13,226 bases of DNA from an uncultured bacterium (GTDB taxonomy: Bacteria > Cloacimonadota > Cloacimonadia > Cloacimonadales > Cloacimonadaceae), in contig CALDSN010000040.1 of the NCBI GenBank assembly GCA_937924555.1, forward strand, positions 1 to 13,226, read 5' to 3'. Made by a program: the position numbers and the translations under genes. Below are positions 1 through 7,099 of the stretch, in pieces. The notes under the pieces are model-generated. The model made no database searches. It was not told where the DNA came from and worked only from the letters and a program-made list of their open reading frames with translations. Position 1 is the first letter of the stretch; each line of letters opens with the position of its first letter.

Positions 1-165
1 TGCCTCCAGTAAACAGCTCATAGATCTCGCCCTATTAATTTCGGGGGGATGCTTGATATTTTATTGTAATTTATCAGCGTGATTGATATTACCAATATCT
101 CCCAAACTGTATGCATGGTTTAAGTATTACACTGCTACTAGATAGCTTTCTGCACTGAATATAGT
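1..165. other. Non-coding stretch downstream of the cyclase gene
   Basis: No coding region with a plausible ribosome binding site is visible here. The stretch is AT-rich and lies 3' of the minus-strand cyclase gene. The 8-mer TTGATATT occurs twice, 30 bp apart (53-60 and 83-90). A 6-bp inverted repeat, GATATT/AATATC, sits at 85-99 with a 3-nt loop. There is no clear GC-rich hairpin with a U-run on the minus strand, so no intrinsic terminator for the upstream gene can be called. Confidence 0.4.
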
Positions 166-3100
166 TCATTTATCTGCAATACTTTCGAGCTTATCCTTCA
201 GCTCCTGCAGGTAGTCATTAACATCCTCCAGATACATCTCAAAGCCTCCTCGTTTAAACAATAACAATGCCTTCTCTGCTTTCTCAATTGCATGGGCAAG
301 TTCGCCTCTTTCCTCGTCCAGCATCGCCATATTGTACCAAGCTCTTCCTTCACCTTCCACATCTCCAAACTCGGCTAGCATCCCGGCTTGCAACCCATAG
401 TATTCATCAGCAGCCTGCCAATCCTGCTTATCCGCCGCAATATTGCCCAAGTTGCCATAGCTGTGGGCAATTCCCTCTCTATCTTCAATCTGCTCCTGGA
501 AGATTAGGTTATCCCGATATACTGCTTCCGCTTCTGCAATCTTGCCTTGTTTATACAGAATATCCCCAAGCATATCCTTAGCATAGGATAAGTTCTTCAT
601 ATTGTGCATCTTGGTGAATTGCTTGATGCTTTTCTTAGCAGCAATAAGGGCTTGGCTAAGCTTCCCCTCAGTAAGTAGAACATATGCCAGATTATAGTTG
701 ATCTCGCTTGCCAGGCTTAGATTCCCCGCAGCAAATGCCATCTCGCTGCTTTCCTTCAGCTTTGCAGTTGCCTGAGCATAATCACCCTTAGCCAGAAAGA
801 GTGTCCCAATGTCGCTGCCTATTCGCGCTTTTCCACCCTCATCATCCAGGAAGCGGGCAAGCTGGTAAGCAGTTTGATAGTGTAGCATCGCCTCATCAGG
901 TTTGCCCAGTTTGCACAGCACATTCCCCTTATTATGATGTGCTTTGGCGGCAAGGCTTTTATGGTTTATCCCGTGCTCGATGGCGCGATTGTAATACTCA
1001 ATTGCTTTGTGATATTCCGCCCGGTTCTGGTAATACAGCCCCACAGTGTTCTCCAGTCTGGCACAGAGATAAGGATTATCTGCTACTGTACACAGCAGTT
1101 CTCCTGCACACTTTTCAAAATCCTTATCTTCCCTAAGCTGCCTTTTTATATCCAGATGCAGTATCTTTGCCATATCTTTCAGGGAAGCTGAGCTAAATCC
1201 ATCCAGTTTCGAGTGCAGATACTTCCCGGCATCTTGCATGTTACCGGTAGCCATCATGATGCGCGTTTGTGCCAGCACATACTCATCGCTGTGATAGGCA
1301 TCACTCAACTGTGCCAAAAGCTCCGAAGCCTCGGCATACAAGCCCATATCCAGCAGCACCGTTGCTTTCAGGGTGATAATCTCTTCCCGTTTCACAAGGC
1401 TGTCAACCGCCAGCAGTTTGTCACAATACTCAATGGTCTTTTTATTCATGAATACTGAGCGGGCAAAATCAATACTTTCCCGCAGGTAATAAAGCCTTTT
1501 ACCCTGCTCCTCAGCTTCGGCATAGTGATGCTCCAATGCAAAGAACCACTGCGGTAATGCCTGCTGATATTGCGCTTCAATTATCTCCGCAATAATCTTG
1601 TGCATCAGCTTTTTATTGATTTTCAAGATGCTGTCATACACCGCCTGGTGGGTGATGCTGTGCCGAAAGGCGTACTCAGTATCCTCATCGTTCTCGCTGA
1701 GGGTGTACAGAAACTCCACCGCACTGATGTGCTGCATGTTAAGCTCAATGTCCGATTTTGGTGCCAGCTTGTTATCCAGCTTCTGCAACACGGATTTATG
1801 GAAGTTTAGCCCAATAGCAGAAGCTTTTTGCAGCAGGATTACGCTTTGTTTATCCAAGTGCATCAGGCGGGACAGCACCAGTTCCAACACATTCTCCGGG
1901 ATGGCAAAATCATAAAGGTCAACACCCTCACCACAAGCATGCTTCCTCTTTAAGGACGCAATCCACTCCTCAATATAGAAGGGATTACCCGCAGATTTCC
2001 TGCCAAGTTCCTTCAGGATATGCCTGGGCATTTCCAAGCCCTGGATGGAACTATTGATGAAGCTCTCAATCTGCGCTTCATTCAGTTCATTTAACAGCAT
2101 TTCCTCTATCTGTATTCCGGTTGGCAGCTTCAACAAAGGCTGTTGTCCCTTACGGCAGCTTAGGATGAACATTATCCGCGCTTGCAATGCTTCGTCACCG
2201 TCCAACAACCACACATTCTTCAAAACATATACTAAAGCATTAAGCGAAACCTCATCACAGAAATGCAGATCATCGAATACCAGTAACAGGAGTTTCCCCT
2301 CCCTCGCACATTGCATGGCTTTAGCTTGGATAAACATCATAATACTGTGGTTAAGCCAAGCTATCACATCCTCCATGCTCCCGCTTTCCAGCCCATGCGT
2401 TGGTGCATAGCCAGCAATGAACATAAGTTGTGGCAACGCATCATGCAAGGAATTGCTTAATAATGCCGGAATATTAGCCTCAAATTTCCTAAACCCCTCT
2501 TTCATTCTCATTTCTGCTTGCTCAGGGGAGTTGTTGTCATCCAGATTAAAGTGGCTGCGAATAATTTCTTTGAAAGAAGCAAACGGAGCTTGGTAAATCG
2601 GGGATATTTCTGCTATCAGACAGCTCTCAGGGGCTATGCTTTTACTAAATTCCTTTATCAATCTTGTCTTACCCATTCCTGCCACAGCCGAGATGCGAAC
2701 AAGCTGGGGTTTAGACACAAAGTCTCCCGCTTCCTGTAAAGCCAAATTGTGTTTATAAATCTCCTGCAGCTCACAAAGCTCCTTATCTCTGCCAATAAAG
2801 TTGCTTTGGGAAATGAGGCGGGAGAACTGCCGTAGATTAACACATTTAACCAGCCAAGTGCTTATCGGTAAGCTTTTACCCTTAACCTGCAGTGTGCCAT
2901 GTTCTTCGAACTCAAAGTATCCTTCCAATGCTTCTTTCATTTCCGCAGGTAGCATTATTCGCATCGGCACACCCATCTCTTCCATGCGGGAAGCAAGATT
3001 AACCACATCACCATACACCGTGAAGTCTCCCTCGCGCTTCAAGCCCACCTTGCCCGTTGCCACCATGCCGCTATTTACCCCAACCCGCACCGCCAAGTCT

Positions 3101-3498
3101 GTAGGGATGTGGCTAAGCTCTGGAATGTCCTTACGCAGCTTGTTATACATCTGGATAACATCAATCAGTTCCAGTCCGGCATACACTGCTCTCCGCGCAT
3201 TGTTCTCCAAGTATTGCAGCGAGCCGAAATGCGCCATTATCCTATCACCCTCATACTTATCCACATAACCGCCATATTTGGCGATACGCTCGGAGAAGCT
3301 GATCATCAGTTGGTCTATCAGGTGTTGCAGAACATCCGGCTCCAAGAGCTCAGACATGGCTGTGAAGCCCTTTATGTCGGCAAACAATACGCTTACAAAG
3401 CGGTTCTCTCCCTCTTTAAGGGATAACTCCACCTCTTTTGTATCCATCATTCCCATCAATCCCGGACGGGTGAGCATTGAGCTGAGATTTTCGAACAT
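166..3498 (-). CDS. Class III adenylate cyclase / STAND-type ATPase / TPR multidomain signalling protein
   Basis: This 1110-residue soluble protein is predicted to make cAMP under control of its own ATPase and TPR regions. The cyclase domain (about 30-220) has both metal aspartates, D41 (FADIKGFT) and D85 (KYEGDRIMA). It also has the adenine-selecting lysine K81, threonine T160 at the second substrate position (the class IIIb pattern), and the transition-state pair N167 and R171. A P-loop ATPase follows, with Walker A AVAGMGKT near 271-278, a Walker B-like LLLLVFDDLH near 402-411, and the GNPFYIEE and FRHSITHQAVY signatures of STAND/MalT-like ATPases near 503 and 610. From about 680 to the end, helical TPR-type repeats dominate (for example AEYHKAIEYYNRAIE). 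No signal peptide or membrane segment is seen. The ATG is preceded by AAGGGAG (3505-3511) at 6-nt spacing. The order of domains resembles eukaryotic soluble adenylyl cyclase, but with one cyclase domain. The activating signal is unknown; class IIIb enzymes are often bicarbonate-responsive, so CO2/bicarbonate is one possibility. Confidence 0.9.
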   Translation of the reverse strand: MFENLSSMLTRPGLMGMMDTKEVELSLKEGENRFVSVLFADIKGFTAMSELLEPDVLQHLIDQLMISFSERIAKYGGYVDKYEGDRIMAHFGSLQYLENNARRAVYAGLELIDVIQMYNKLRKDIPELSHIPTDLAVRVGVNSGMVATGKVGLKREGDFTVYGDVVNLASRMEEMGVPMRIMLPAEMKEALEGYFEFEEHGTLQVKGKSLPISTWLVKCVNLRQFSRLISQSNFIGRDKELCELQEIYKHNLALQEAGDFVSKPQLVRISAVAGMGKTRLIKEFSKSIAPESCLIAEISPIYQAPFASFKEIIRSHFNLDDNNSPEQAEMRMKEGFRKFEANIPALLSNSLHDALPQLMFIAGYAPTHGLESGSMEDVIAWLNHSIMMFIQAKAMQCAREGKLLLLVFDDLHFCDEVSLNALVYVLKNVWLLDGDEALQARIMFILSCRKGQQPLLKLPTGIQIEEMLLNELNEAQIESFINSSIQGLEMPRHILKELGRKSAGNPFYIEEWIASLKRKHACGEGVDLYDFAIPENVLELVLSRLMHLDKQSVILLQKASAIGLNFHKSVLQKLDNKLAPKSDIELNMQHISAVEFLYTLSENDEDTEYAFRHSITHQAVYDSILKINKKLMHKIIAEIIEAQYQQALPQWFFALEHHYAEAEEQGKRLYYLRESIDFARSVFMNKKTIEYCDKLLAVDSLVKREEIITLKATVLLDMGLYAEASELLAQLSDAYHSDEYVLAQTRIMMATGNMQDAGKYLHSKLDGFSSASLKDMAKILHLDIKRQLREDKDFEKCAGELLCTVADNPYLCARLENTVGLYYQNRAEYHKAIEYYNRAIEHGINHKSLAAKAHHNKGNVLCKLGKPDEAMLHYQTAYQLARFLDDEGGKARIGSDIGTLFLAKGDYAQATAKLKESSEMAFAAGNLSLASEINYNLAYVLLTEGKLSQALIAAKKSIKQFTKMHNMKNLSYAKDMLGDILYKQGKIAEAEAVYRDNLIFQEQIEDREGIAHSYGNLGNIAADKQDWQAADEYYGLQAGMLAEFGDVEGEGRAWYNMAMLDEERGELAHAIEKAEKALLLFKRGGFEMYLEDVNDYLQELKDKLESIADK

Positions 3499-3672
3499 AC
3501 TGAACTCCCTTCTATCTTTTCTACCCGGTGCACACCTTGATATATGTGCTTATTATCCATATTGTTACAAGATCGAGGCATTGTGATTAGGTGGCATTAA
3601 TATGGCAAGAAAATATTACTATTCTCTCTGGATAATCTTCATTTTGTTTTCTGTTATCTTTAAGGAGATCAG

Positions 3673-3747
3673 ATGCTTGGTTTCCCTTGGTTTCATCATG
3701 GTAATATCACGGACTTATTGCGGACTAAGAGCGCAGTAAGTGCGTAA
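3673..3747 (+). CDS. Possible 24-residue small ORF with strong Shine-Dalgarno
   Basis: An ATG at 3673 is preceded by a perfect AAGGAG (3662-3667) at 5-nt spacing and opens a 24-codon frame ending in TAA. The peptide begins MLGFPWFHHGNITD and ends in KSAVSA. It has no recognisable domain, signal peptide or amino-acid run of the kind used in attenuation leaders. The frame lies almost wholly inside a large inverted repeat, so the reading frame could be accidental, with only the SD-like string drawing attention. If real, it would be a leader peptide or microprotein 90 nt upstream of the asparaginase gene. Confidence 0.25.
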   Translation: MLGFPWFHHGNITDLLRTKSAVSA

Positions 3748-3769
3748 TGATACCGTAGTAACCTCAAGG
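3685..3769. repeat. 85-nt imperfect inverted repeat (large hairpin element)
   Basis: The two arms, 3685-3721 and 3733-3769, pair in a single register around an 11-nt loop (3722-3732). By hand count, 25 of 37 positions are Watson-Crick, 5 more are T/G wobble-compatible and 7 mismatch. The best part is 3698-3721 with 3733-3756, 18 Watson-Crick of 24. The outer CCTTG/CAAGG pairs are in the same register. There is no T-run after it, so it does not look like an intrinsic terminator. It could be a REP/MITE-like palindrome or a structured 5' leader RNA of the asparaginase gene. Copies elsewhere in the genome would distinguish these. Confidence 0.6.
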
Positions 3770-3837
3770 AAGCCTCTATTTTCTTGACAGCGCAGGGCAG
3801 CTACTTGGCATGGGACCATTAACATTGGGAGCTTGAA

Positions 3838-4842
3838 ATGTCCGAGATATTCATCCATGAAACCCGTGGTGAGGTGGTGGAATGCCTACATCGGGGAGAT
3901 GCAGTGGTAGTAAAACCCACAGGCGAAATCCATGCAGTATGCGGTGATGCGCAAAAATATACATATTTCCGTTCCTCTGCCAAGCCGTTGCAAGCGGTGA
4001 ACTTGATAGTGTCCGGAGCTGCCGAACGCTTTGGGATAACAGATGAAGAACTGGCGGTGGTCTGTTCCTCGCATTATGCGGAGGACTTTCATCTTCATGC
4101 AGTGCGGAGCATCCTTGCCAAGTGCGGTTTAAGCGAATGTGACTTGCAGAGCGGAGTTACCCGCTCCATCAAGCCGGAAATAGCTCTGGCTCAGGCGGTA
4201 GCGGGAATCCTGCCTCAGCGTATCCTCAGCGATTGTTCCGGCAAGCACAGCGGAATGCTGGCAAGCTGCATAGCCAAAGGCTATCCCATAGAGAGCTATC
4301 TGGATCCATCCCACCCGGTGCAAAGAGATGTCCTGGGTATTATTGCCGATATCTGCGCTTATCCCCTCGAGCAGATTGCCATAGCAGTGGATGGATGCAA
4401 TATACCCGTGTTTGCCATGCCCATCTATAACATGGCTTGGGGCTTTGGTCGCTTTGCCAATCCGGATTTCTTGCCCAAGCACTACCAAGCTGCCGCAAAC
4501 AGAATATTTACTGCCATGACATCAAATCCCCAGATGGTTTCCGGCACAGGGGGATTCTGCACAGCTCTGATGCAGGTAACCGGAGGACGCATGATAGGCA
4601 AGGTCGGAGCACAGGGAGTGTATTGCATCGGGATTCGAGAACCCGAACTTGGGCTAGCCCTCAAGATTGAAGATGGAGCTGTCGGTACTGCTGCCATGGC
4701 GGCGATGCACATCCTGCAGGAATTGGAGCTCTTAACGGAAGCCGAATACACTCAGTTAAAGCAATATCACAGAAGGGCAAACCTGAATGATGACCGTTTA
4801 GTGGTTGGGGATGTGTACCCAGTATTTAAACTGAATCAATAG
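3838..4842 (+). CDS. Zinc-type L-asparaginase (ReAV / asparaginase_II family)
   Basis: This enzyme is predicted to hydrolyse L-asparagine to aspartate and ammonia in the cytoplasm. At 334 residues it is full length for the class 3 (Rhizobium etli-type) family, which is unrelated in fold to E. coli AnsA/AnsB. The key residues known from ReAV all appear here shifted by exactly two: R45, S46 and K49 in RSSAKP (the SxxK nucleophile pair), S78, the metal-site residues C133 and K136 with H137 in DCSGKHSG, and D185 and C187 in VDGCNIP. A Lys-containing K-x-G-A-x-G motif is at 255-260. There is no signal peptide. The ATG follows GGGAG (3827-3831) at 6-nt spacing. It stands alone, divergent from the cyclase gene and convergent with the kinase gene. 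A nitrogen or aspartate catabolic role is inferred from the family. Confidence 0.92.
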   Translation: MSEIFIHETRGEVVECLHRGDAVVVKPTGEIHAVCGDAQKYTYFRSSAKPLQAVNLIVSGAAERFGITDEELAVVCSSHYAEDFHLHAVRSILAKCGLSECDLQSGVTRSIKPEIALAQAVAGILPQRILSDCSGKHSGMLASCIAKGYPIESYLDPSHPVQRDVLGIIADICAYPLEQIAIAVDGCNIPVFAMPIYNMAWGFGRFANPDFLPKHYQAAANRIFTAMTSNPQMVSGTGGFCTALMQVTGGRMIGKVGAQGVYCIGIREPELGLALKIEDGAVGTAAMAAMHILQELELLTEAEYTQLKQYHRRANLNDDRLVVGDVYPVFKLNQ

Positions 4843-4858
4843 GCAAAATACAACATGC

Positions 4859-4880
4859 AAAGCCCCTGAACCGGGCTTGT
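4859..4880. terminator. Weak, possibly bidirectional terminator hairpin
   Basis: The stem AAGCCC (4860-4865) and GGGCTT (4873-4878) encloses a 7-nt loop in the 65-nt gap between the convergent asparaginase and histidine kinase genes. The plus-strand tail (TTGTTATT) and the minus-strand tail (TTGTATTTTG) are only moderately U-rich. On the minus strand, a second AAAGCCC spanning the kinase stop codon (4903-4909) could compete for the same GGGCTTT. Confidence 0.45.
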
Positions 4881-4907
4881 TATTGAGAAATAGGCTGGAT
4901 AAGGGCT

Positions 4908-5846
4908 TTACCTGTCACTAAGTGTGAAGTAAAACACCGCCCCATTGCTGGGGGTGGAGTATGCTGTTATTATCCCACCATGTTTATTGATGATTCTCCG
5001 CACCGTGGCAAGCCCGATACCAATACCTTGGAAGTCGTTGTGTCTATGGAGTCTCTGGAAGTTGCGGAACAGCTTGTTCACATAGTCCATGTTGAAACCG
5101 ATTCCGTTGTCTTTGATGTAATACATTTGAACACCGTCTTTCTCTGTAATACCAAACTCAATTCTGATGATGGACTCATGATCGCTGAATTTAACCGCAT
5201 TACTACAGAGATTCAACAGCGCTGTGCGGATTAAATCTATATCGCAGTTTGCCCAAAGATTGGGCTGGATGGTGGATTGGATTTGTATCTCAGGATGCTT
5301 TAACTGAAGCTCTGCAATGATATCCTGCACCAACTCACTGAGATTGACTTGGCAAAGATTGAGAGCTTTCCGCGACACATTGGAAAGCCCATGCAATGCA
5401 TCAAACACTTCGCCCAAATGCTGCGCATCATTGCGGATATTCTGCAGGAATTGCTTCGCTTCAGCTTCGGGAAGTTCTCCATACTCTTCAATCAAAATAG
5501 CACTGTAACCGTCTATACCCCTGAGGGGGGTACGCAGGTCATGAGAAAGAGAATAGGCAAAATCGTCTATTTCCTTAAGAGCCATGCTGAGTTGCTTGGT
5601 ACGCTCGATTACCCTTGACTCCAAGTCTCTGTTTAGCTCTTCCAGTTCTTGTTTTGCCAGCTTGGTATGCTCCAGCGCATCCTCGAGCATAGCATTCTTC
5701 TGTTGCAACTCTTCCTGAAGCCTTACGAGTGCGATGTTGCTTTTAGTAAGCTTGCGTTTTGCATCGAGCAGTTCATTATTCAGGGCAGTGAACTTACTTA
5801 GTATCTCAGTTAGCTTTTCTGTGTTGGGGGGTGTATCTTCGCCCAT
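4908..5846 (-). CDS. Soluble sensor histidine kinase, partner of the B12-binding protein
   Basis: This is a 312-residue cytoplasmic histidine kinase. Residues about 10-95 form a charged, leucine-rich coiled coil. The H-box SLSHDLRTPLRG carries phospho-acceptor H102, in the DDFAYSLSHD form typical of phytochrome-like kinases. The N-box is LLNLCSNAVKFS (N212, N216), G1 is KDNGIGF (D246, G248, G250), a phenylalanine-rich lid contains LFRNFQRLH, and G2 is GIGIGLA (274-280). No PAS, GAF, membrane or receiver domain is present, so input must come from another protein. The open frame extends to 5969, but the ATG at 5844-5846 is preferred: it follows GGAG at 5-nt spacing and lies one base after the stop of the upstream cobalamin-binding gene. 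This implies translational coupling and a shared function. No response regulator is visible nearby. Confidence 0.88.
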   Translation of the reverse strand: MGEDTPPNTEKLTEILSKFTALNNELLDAKRKLTKSNIALVRLQEELQQKNAMLEDALEHTKLAKQELEELNRDLESRVIERTKQLSMALKEIDDFAYSLSHDLRTPLRGIDGYSAILIEEYGELPEAEAKQFLQNIRNDAQHLGEVFDALHGLSNVSRKALNLCQVNLSELVQDIIAELQLKHPEIQIQSTIQPNLWANCDIDLIRTALLNLCSNAVKFSDHESIIRIEFGITEKDGVQMYYIKDNGIGFNMDYVNKLFRNFQRLHRHNDFQGIGIGLATVRRIINKHGGIITAYSTPSNGAVFYFTLSDR

Positions 5847-5847
5847 A

Positions 5848-6906
5848 TTAACTCCGGGAGACAAATCCATTTGCCACATCAATAGCTTGCAGCGCATTTT
5901 CCGCATATCCATCCGCACCGACCTTGAGCCAAAGACTTTTATCCAGGTTGAAGGGATATCCTCCAACAATGATCTTTAGCTCAGGTAGCTTGTTTCTACA
6001 CAGCCCAATCAACTGGCTTAGTTTAGCTAAATGAGTTGATAGGGTTACAGACACAGCCAGCACATCTGCCTGCCATTTAACAACTGAATCAGGCACGGTA
6101 GCAAGGGGTGTGTTTGCCCCCAGGAACATCGTGTCCCATCCAGCTATTTCCATCAGATCGGACAGCATGCGCAAGCCGACCTCATGCTGCTCTCCGCTGA
6201 TGCAGGATGCGACAATCCTTTTTCCGTTACTGGGATGATTCATGATAAGGGGATAGAACTGGGACATTAACATCTGGGTTACGGCAGTAATATAGTGCTC
6301 CTGCCCCACACTGATTTCTCCTGCATGCCACATTCTGCCGATTTCGTATTGGAGCGGTTGGAAAACATCCAAATAACACTCTTTGATAGGCATCCCGGCA
6401 TTCACCTCTGCCATGATATAGTCACTTGCCTCATCCTTTTTTCCTTGCAGCAGCATGTCAAGCAGTTGCTGGGCTACAATTCCCGTATGTTTATCAATGT
6501 CCAAAAATGAAACAGAAGTGGGAAGAGGTTCCTCGAATAGCTGCAAAGAGGCATCCAGATAATTCTTTAATCCATGCTCATCATCAGGATCTGTGAGCTC
6601 CGTTACCACATCGGCAAAACTGCGAAAGAAAACTGCCAAGCTTTCGTCGGATACAGGTAAGTGCTGAAACAACCTCCTTACCCATAGAATGTAATCATCA
6701 AACACAGCTTTTGAATCGTAAGCAATGGCATGGGACAAGAAATCCAAATGGTATGCGCAATCCTGATGGAACGTGTCCACATCTGCAGCGGAGTATCTTT
6801 GAAGCAAAGCAGGATTCTCTTTGATGCGTAATTTATAAACCTGCTCTACAATCTCCCGTTTTTTGCTTGCTATTCTACTAGACAGTTCTATATGCTTTTT
6901 TATCAT
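5848..6906 (-). CDS. Cobalamin-binding sensor with CarH-type photoreceptor motif
   Basis: This 352-residue soluble protein has an N-terminal helical region (about 1-125), then a B12-binding helical bundle (about 140-222) and a Rossmann-like B12 domain (about 228-350). The bundle contains W193, followed immediately by H194, and then E203-H204. This is the W-x9-EH motif that marks CarH/LitR-type B12 photoreceptors, and H194 is at the place of the Thermus CarH histidine (H132) that ligates cobalt after light. The lower axial ligand is predicted to be H241 in GEQHEVG (E-x-H-x-x-G). LGANTP (262-267), SVT (286-288) and GG (315-316) form the expected nucleotide-tail pocket. No MerR-type DNA-binding domain is present. 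The start ATG follows GAGGAG (6911-6916) at 4-nt spacing. The one-base gap to the histidine kinase gene suggests it is that kinase's sensory input. Light sensing by AdoCbl is inferred; sensing of corrinoid level or redox state is the alternative. Confidence 0.85.
   Translation of the reverse strand: MIKKHIELSSRIASKKREIVEQVYKLRIKENPALLQRYSAADVDTFHQDCAYHLDFLSHAIAYDSKAVFDDYILWVRRLFQHLPVSDESLAVFFRSFADVVTELTDPDDEHGLKNYLDASLQLFEEPLPTSVSFLDIDKHTGIVAQQLLDMLLQGKKDEASDYIMAEVNAGMPIKECYLDVFQPLQYEIGRMWHAGEISVGQEHYITAVTQMLMSQFYPLIMNHPSNGKRIVASCISGEQHEVGLRMLSDLMEIAGWDTMFLGANTPLATVPDSVVKWQADVLAVSVTLSTHLAKLSQLIGLCRNKLPELKIIVGGYPFNLDKSLWLKVGADGYAENALQAIDVANGFVSRS
5852..5855 (-). promoter_or_regulatory. Shine-Dalgarno fixing the histidine kinase start
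   Basis: GGAG on the minus strand lies 5 nt before the ATG at 5844-5846, inside the last codons of the cobalamin-binding gene. It supports a 312-residue kinase rather than the 353-residue open frame. Confidence 0.7.
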
Positions 6907-6956
6907 TATACTCCTCGGGTAATCTTGTAGTCTCAGTAACTAACTGATATACCTAT

Positions 6957-6984
6957 AAAATAACACTTCGCAGAGAATTAACAA
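6957..6984 (-). promoter_or_regulatory. Candidate promoter of the B12-sensor/kinase operon
   Basis: Read on the minus strand, TTGTTA (6979-6984) and TATTTT (6957-6962) are separated by 16 nt. Each matches 4 of 6 sigma-70 consensus bases. A start about 7 nt further on would leave a leader of roughly 45 nt before the ATG at 6906. The match is modest and the region is AT-rich, so chance occurrence is possible. Confidence 0.3.
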
Positions 6985-7035
6985 CAACAAACAACTGACA
7001 TTGATGAAAGCGATAATCTGGTGTTAGCAACACGG

Positions 7036-7066
7036 ACAAAAAAAGGGGGTAGCTGTGTGCTACCCC
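7036..7066 (-). terminator. Rho-independent terminator of the add-gmhA-endonuclease unit
   Basis: A perfect 8-bp stem, GGGGTAGC (7046-7053) and GCTACCCC (7059-7066), closes a 5-nt loop. On the minus strand it is followed by a run of seven U (A-run 7038-7044). It lies 34 nt beyond the stop of the endonuclease gene and separates that unit from the B12-sensor operon, which reads in the same direction. Confidence 0.9.
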
Positions 7067-7099
7067 GTAATATGGTTTATTGATGAATAATCGCTTGGC

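Larger units (their letters stand above)
3499..3837. other. Divergent intergenic region between cyclase and asparaginase genes
   Basis: This 339-nt gap separates two divergently transcribed genes and should hold both promoters, but no convincing -35/-10 pair was found for either. A GATAAT at 3631-3636 could serve as a plus-strand -10 but lacks a recognisable -35. A perfect TTGACA at 3784-3789 lacks a -10 at usual spacing. The main structure is the inverted repeat at 3685-3769, which overlaps a short ORF (3673-3747). Cyclase and asparaginase both have good Shine-Dalgarno sequences at the region's ends. Confidence 0.5.

Noticed and set aside
53..90. TTGATATT direct repeats as an attachment site or terminator
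   Set aside because: Only two 8-mers in AT-rich DNA, with no integrase, no U-run and no further structure.
2801..3268. 155-codon plus-strand open frame
   Set aside because: It is antisense to the cyclase domain coding region and has no domain or ribosome binding site.
3784..3789. Perfect TTGACA as the asparaginase promoter
   Set aside because: No -10-like hexamer occurs at 16-18 nt spacing (nearest strings are TGGCAT and GGCATG).
4129..4488. 119-codon minus-strand open frame inside the asparaginase gene
   Set aside because: It is a shadow of a full-length enzyme with all catalytic residues in the plus frame.
5847..5969. N-terminal extension of the histidine kinase frame (41 extra residues)
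   Set aside because: It overlaps the end of the cobalamin-binding gene in another frame, has no ribosome binding site at 5969, and the ATG at 5846 has GGAG at 5-nt spacing.
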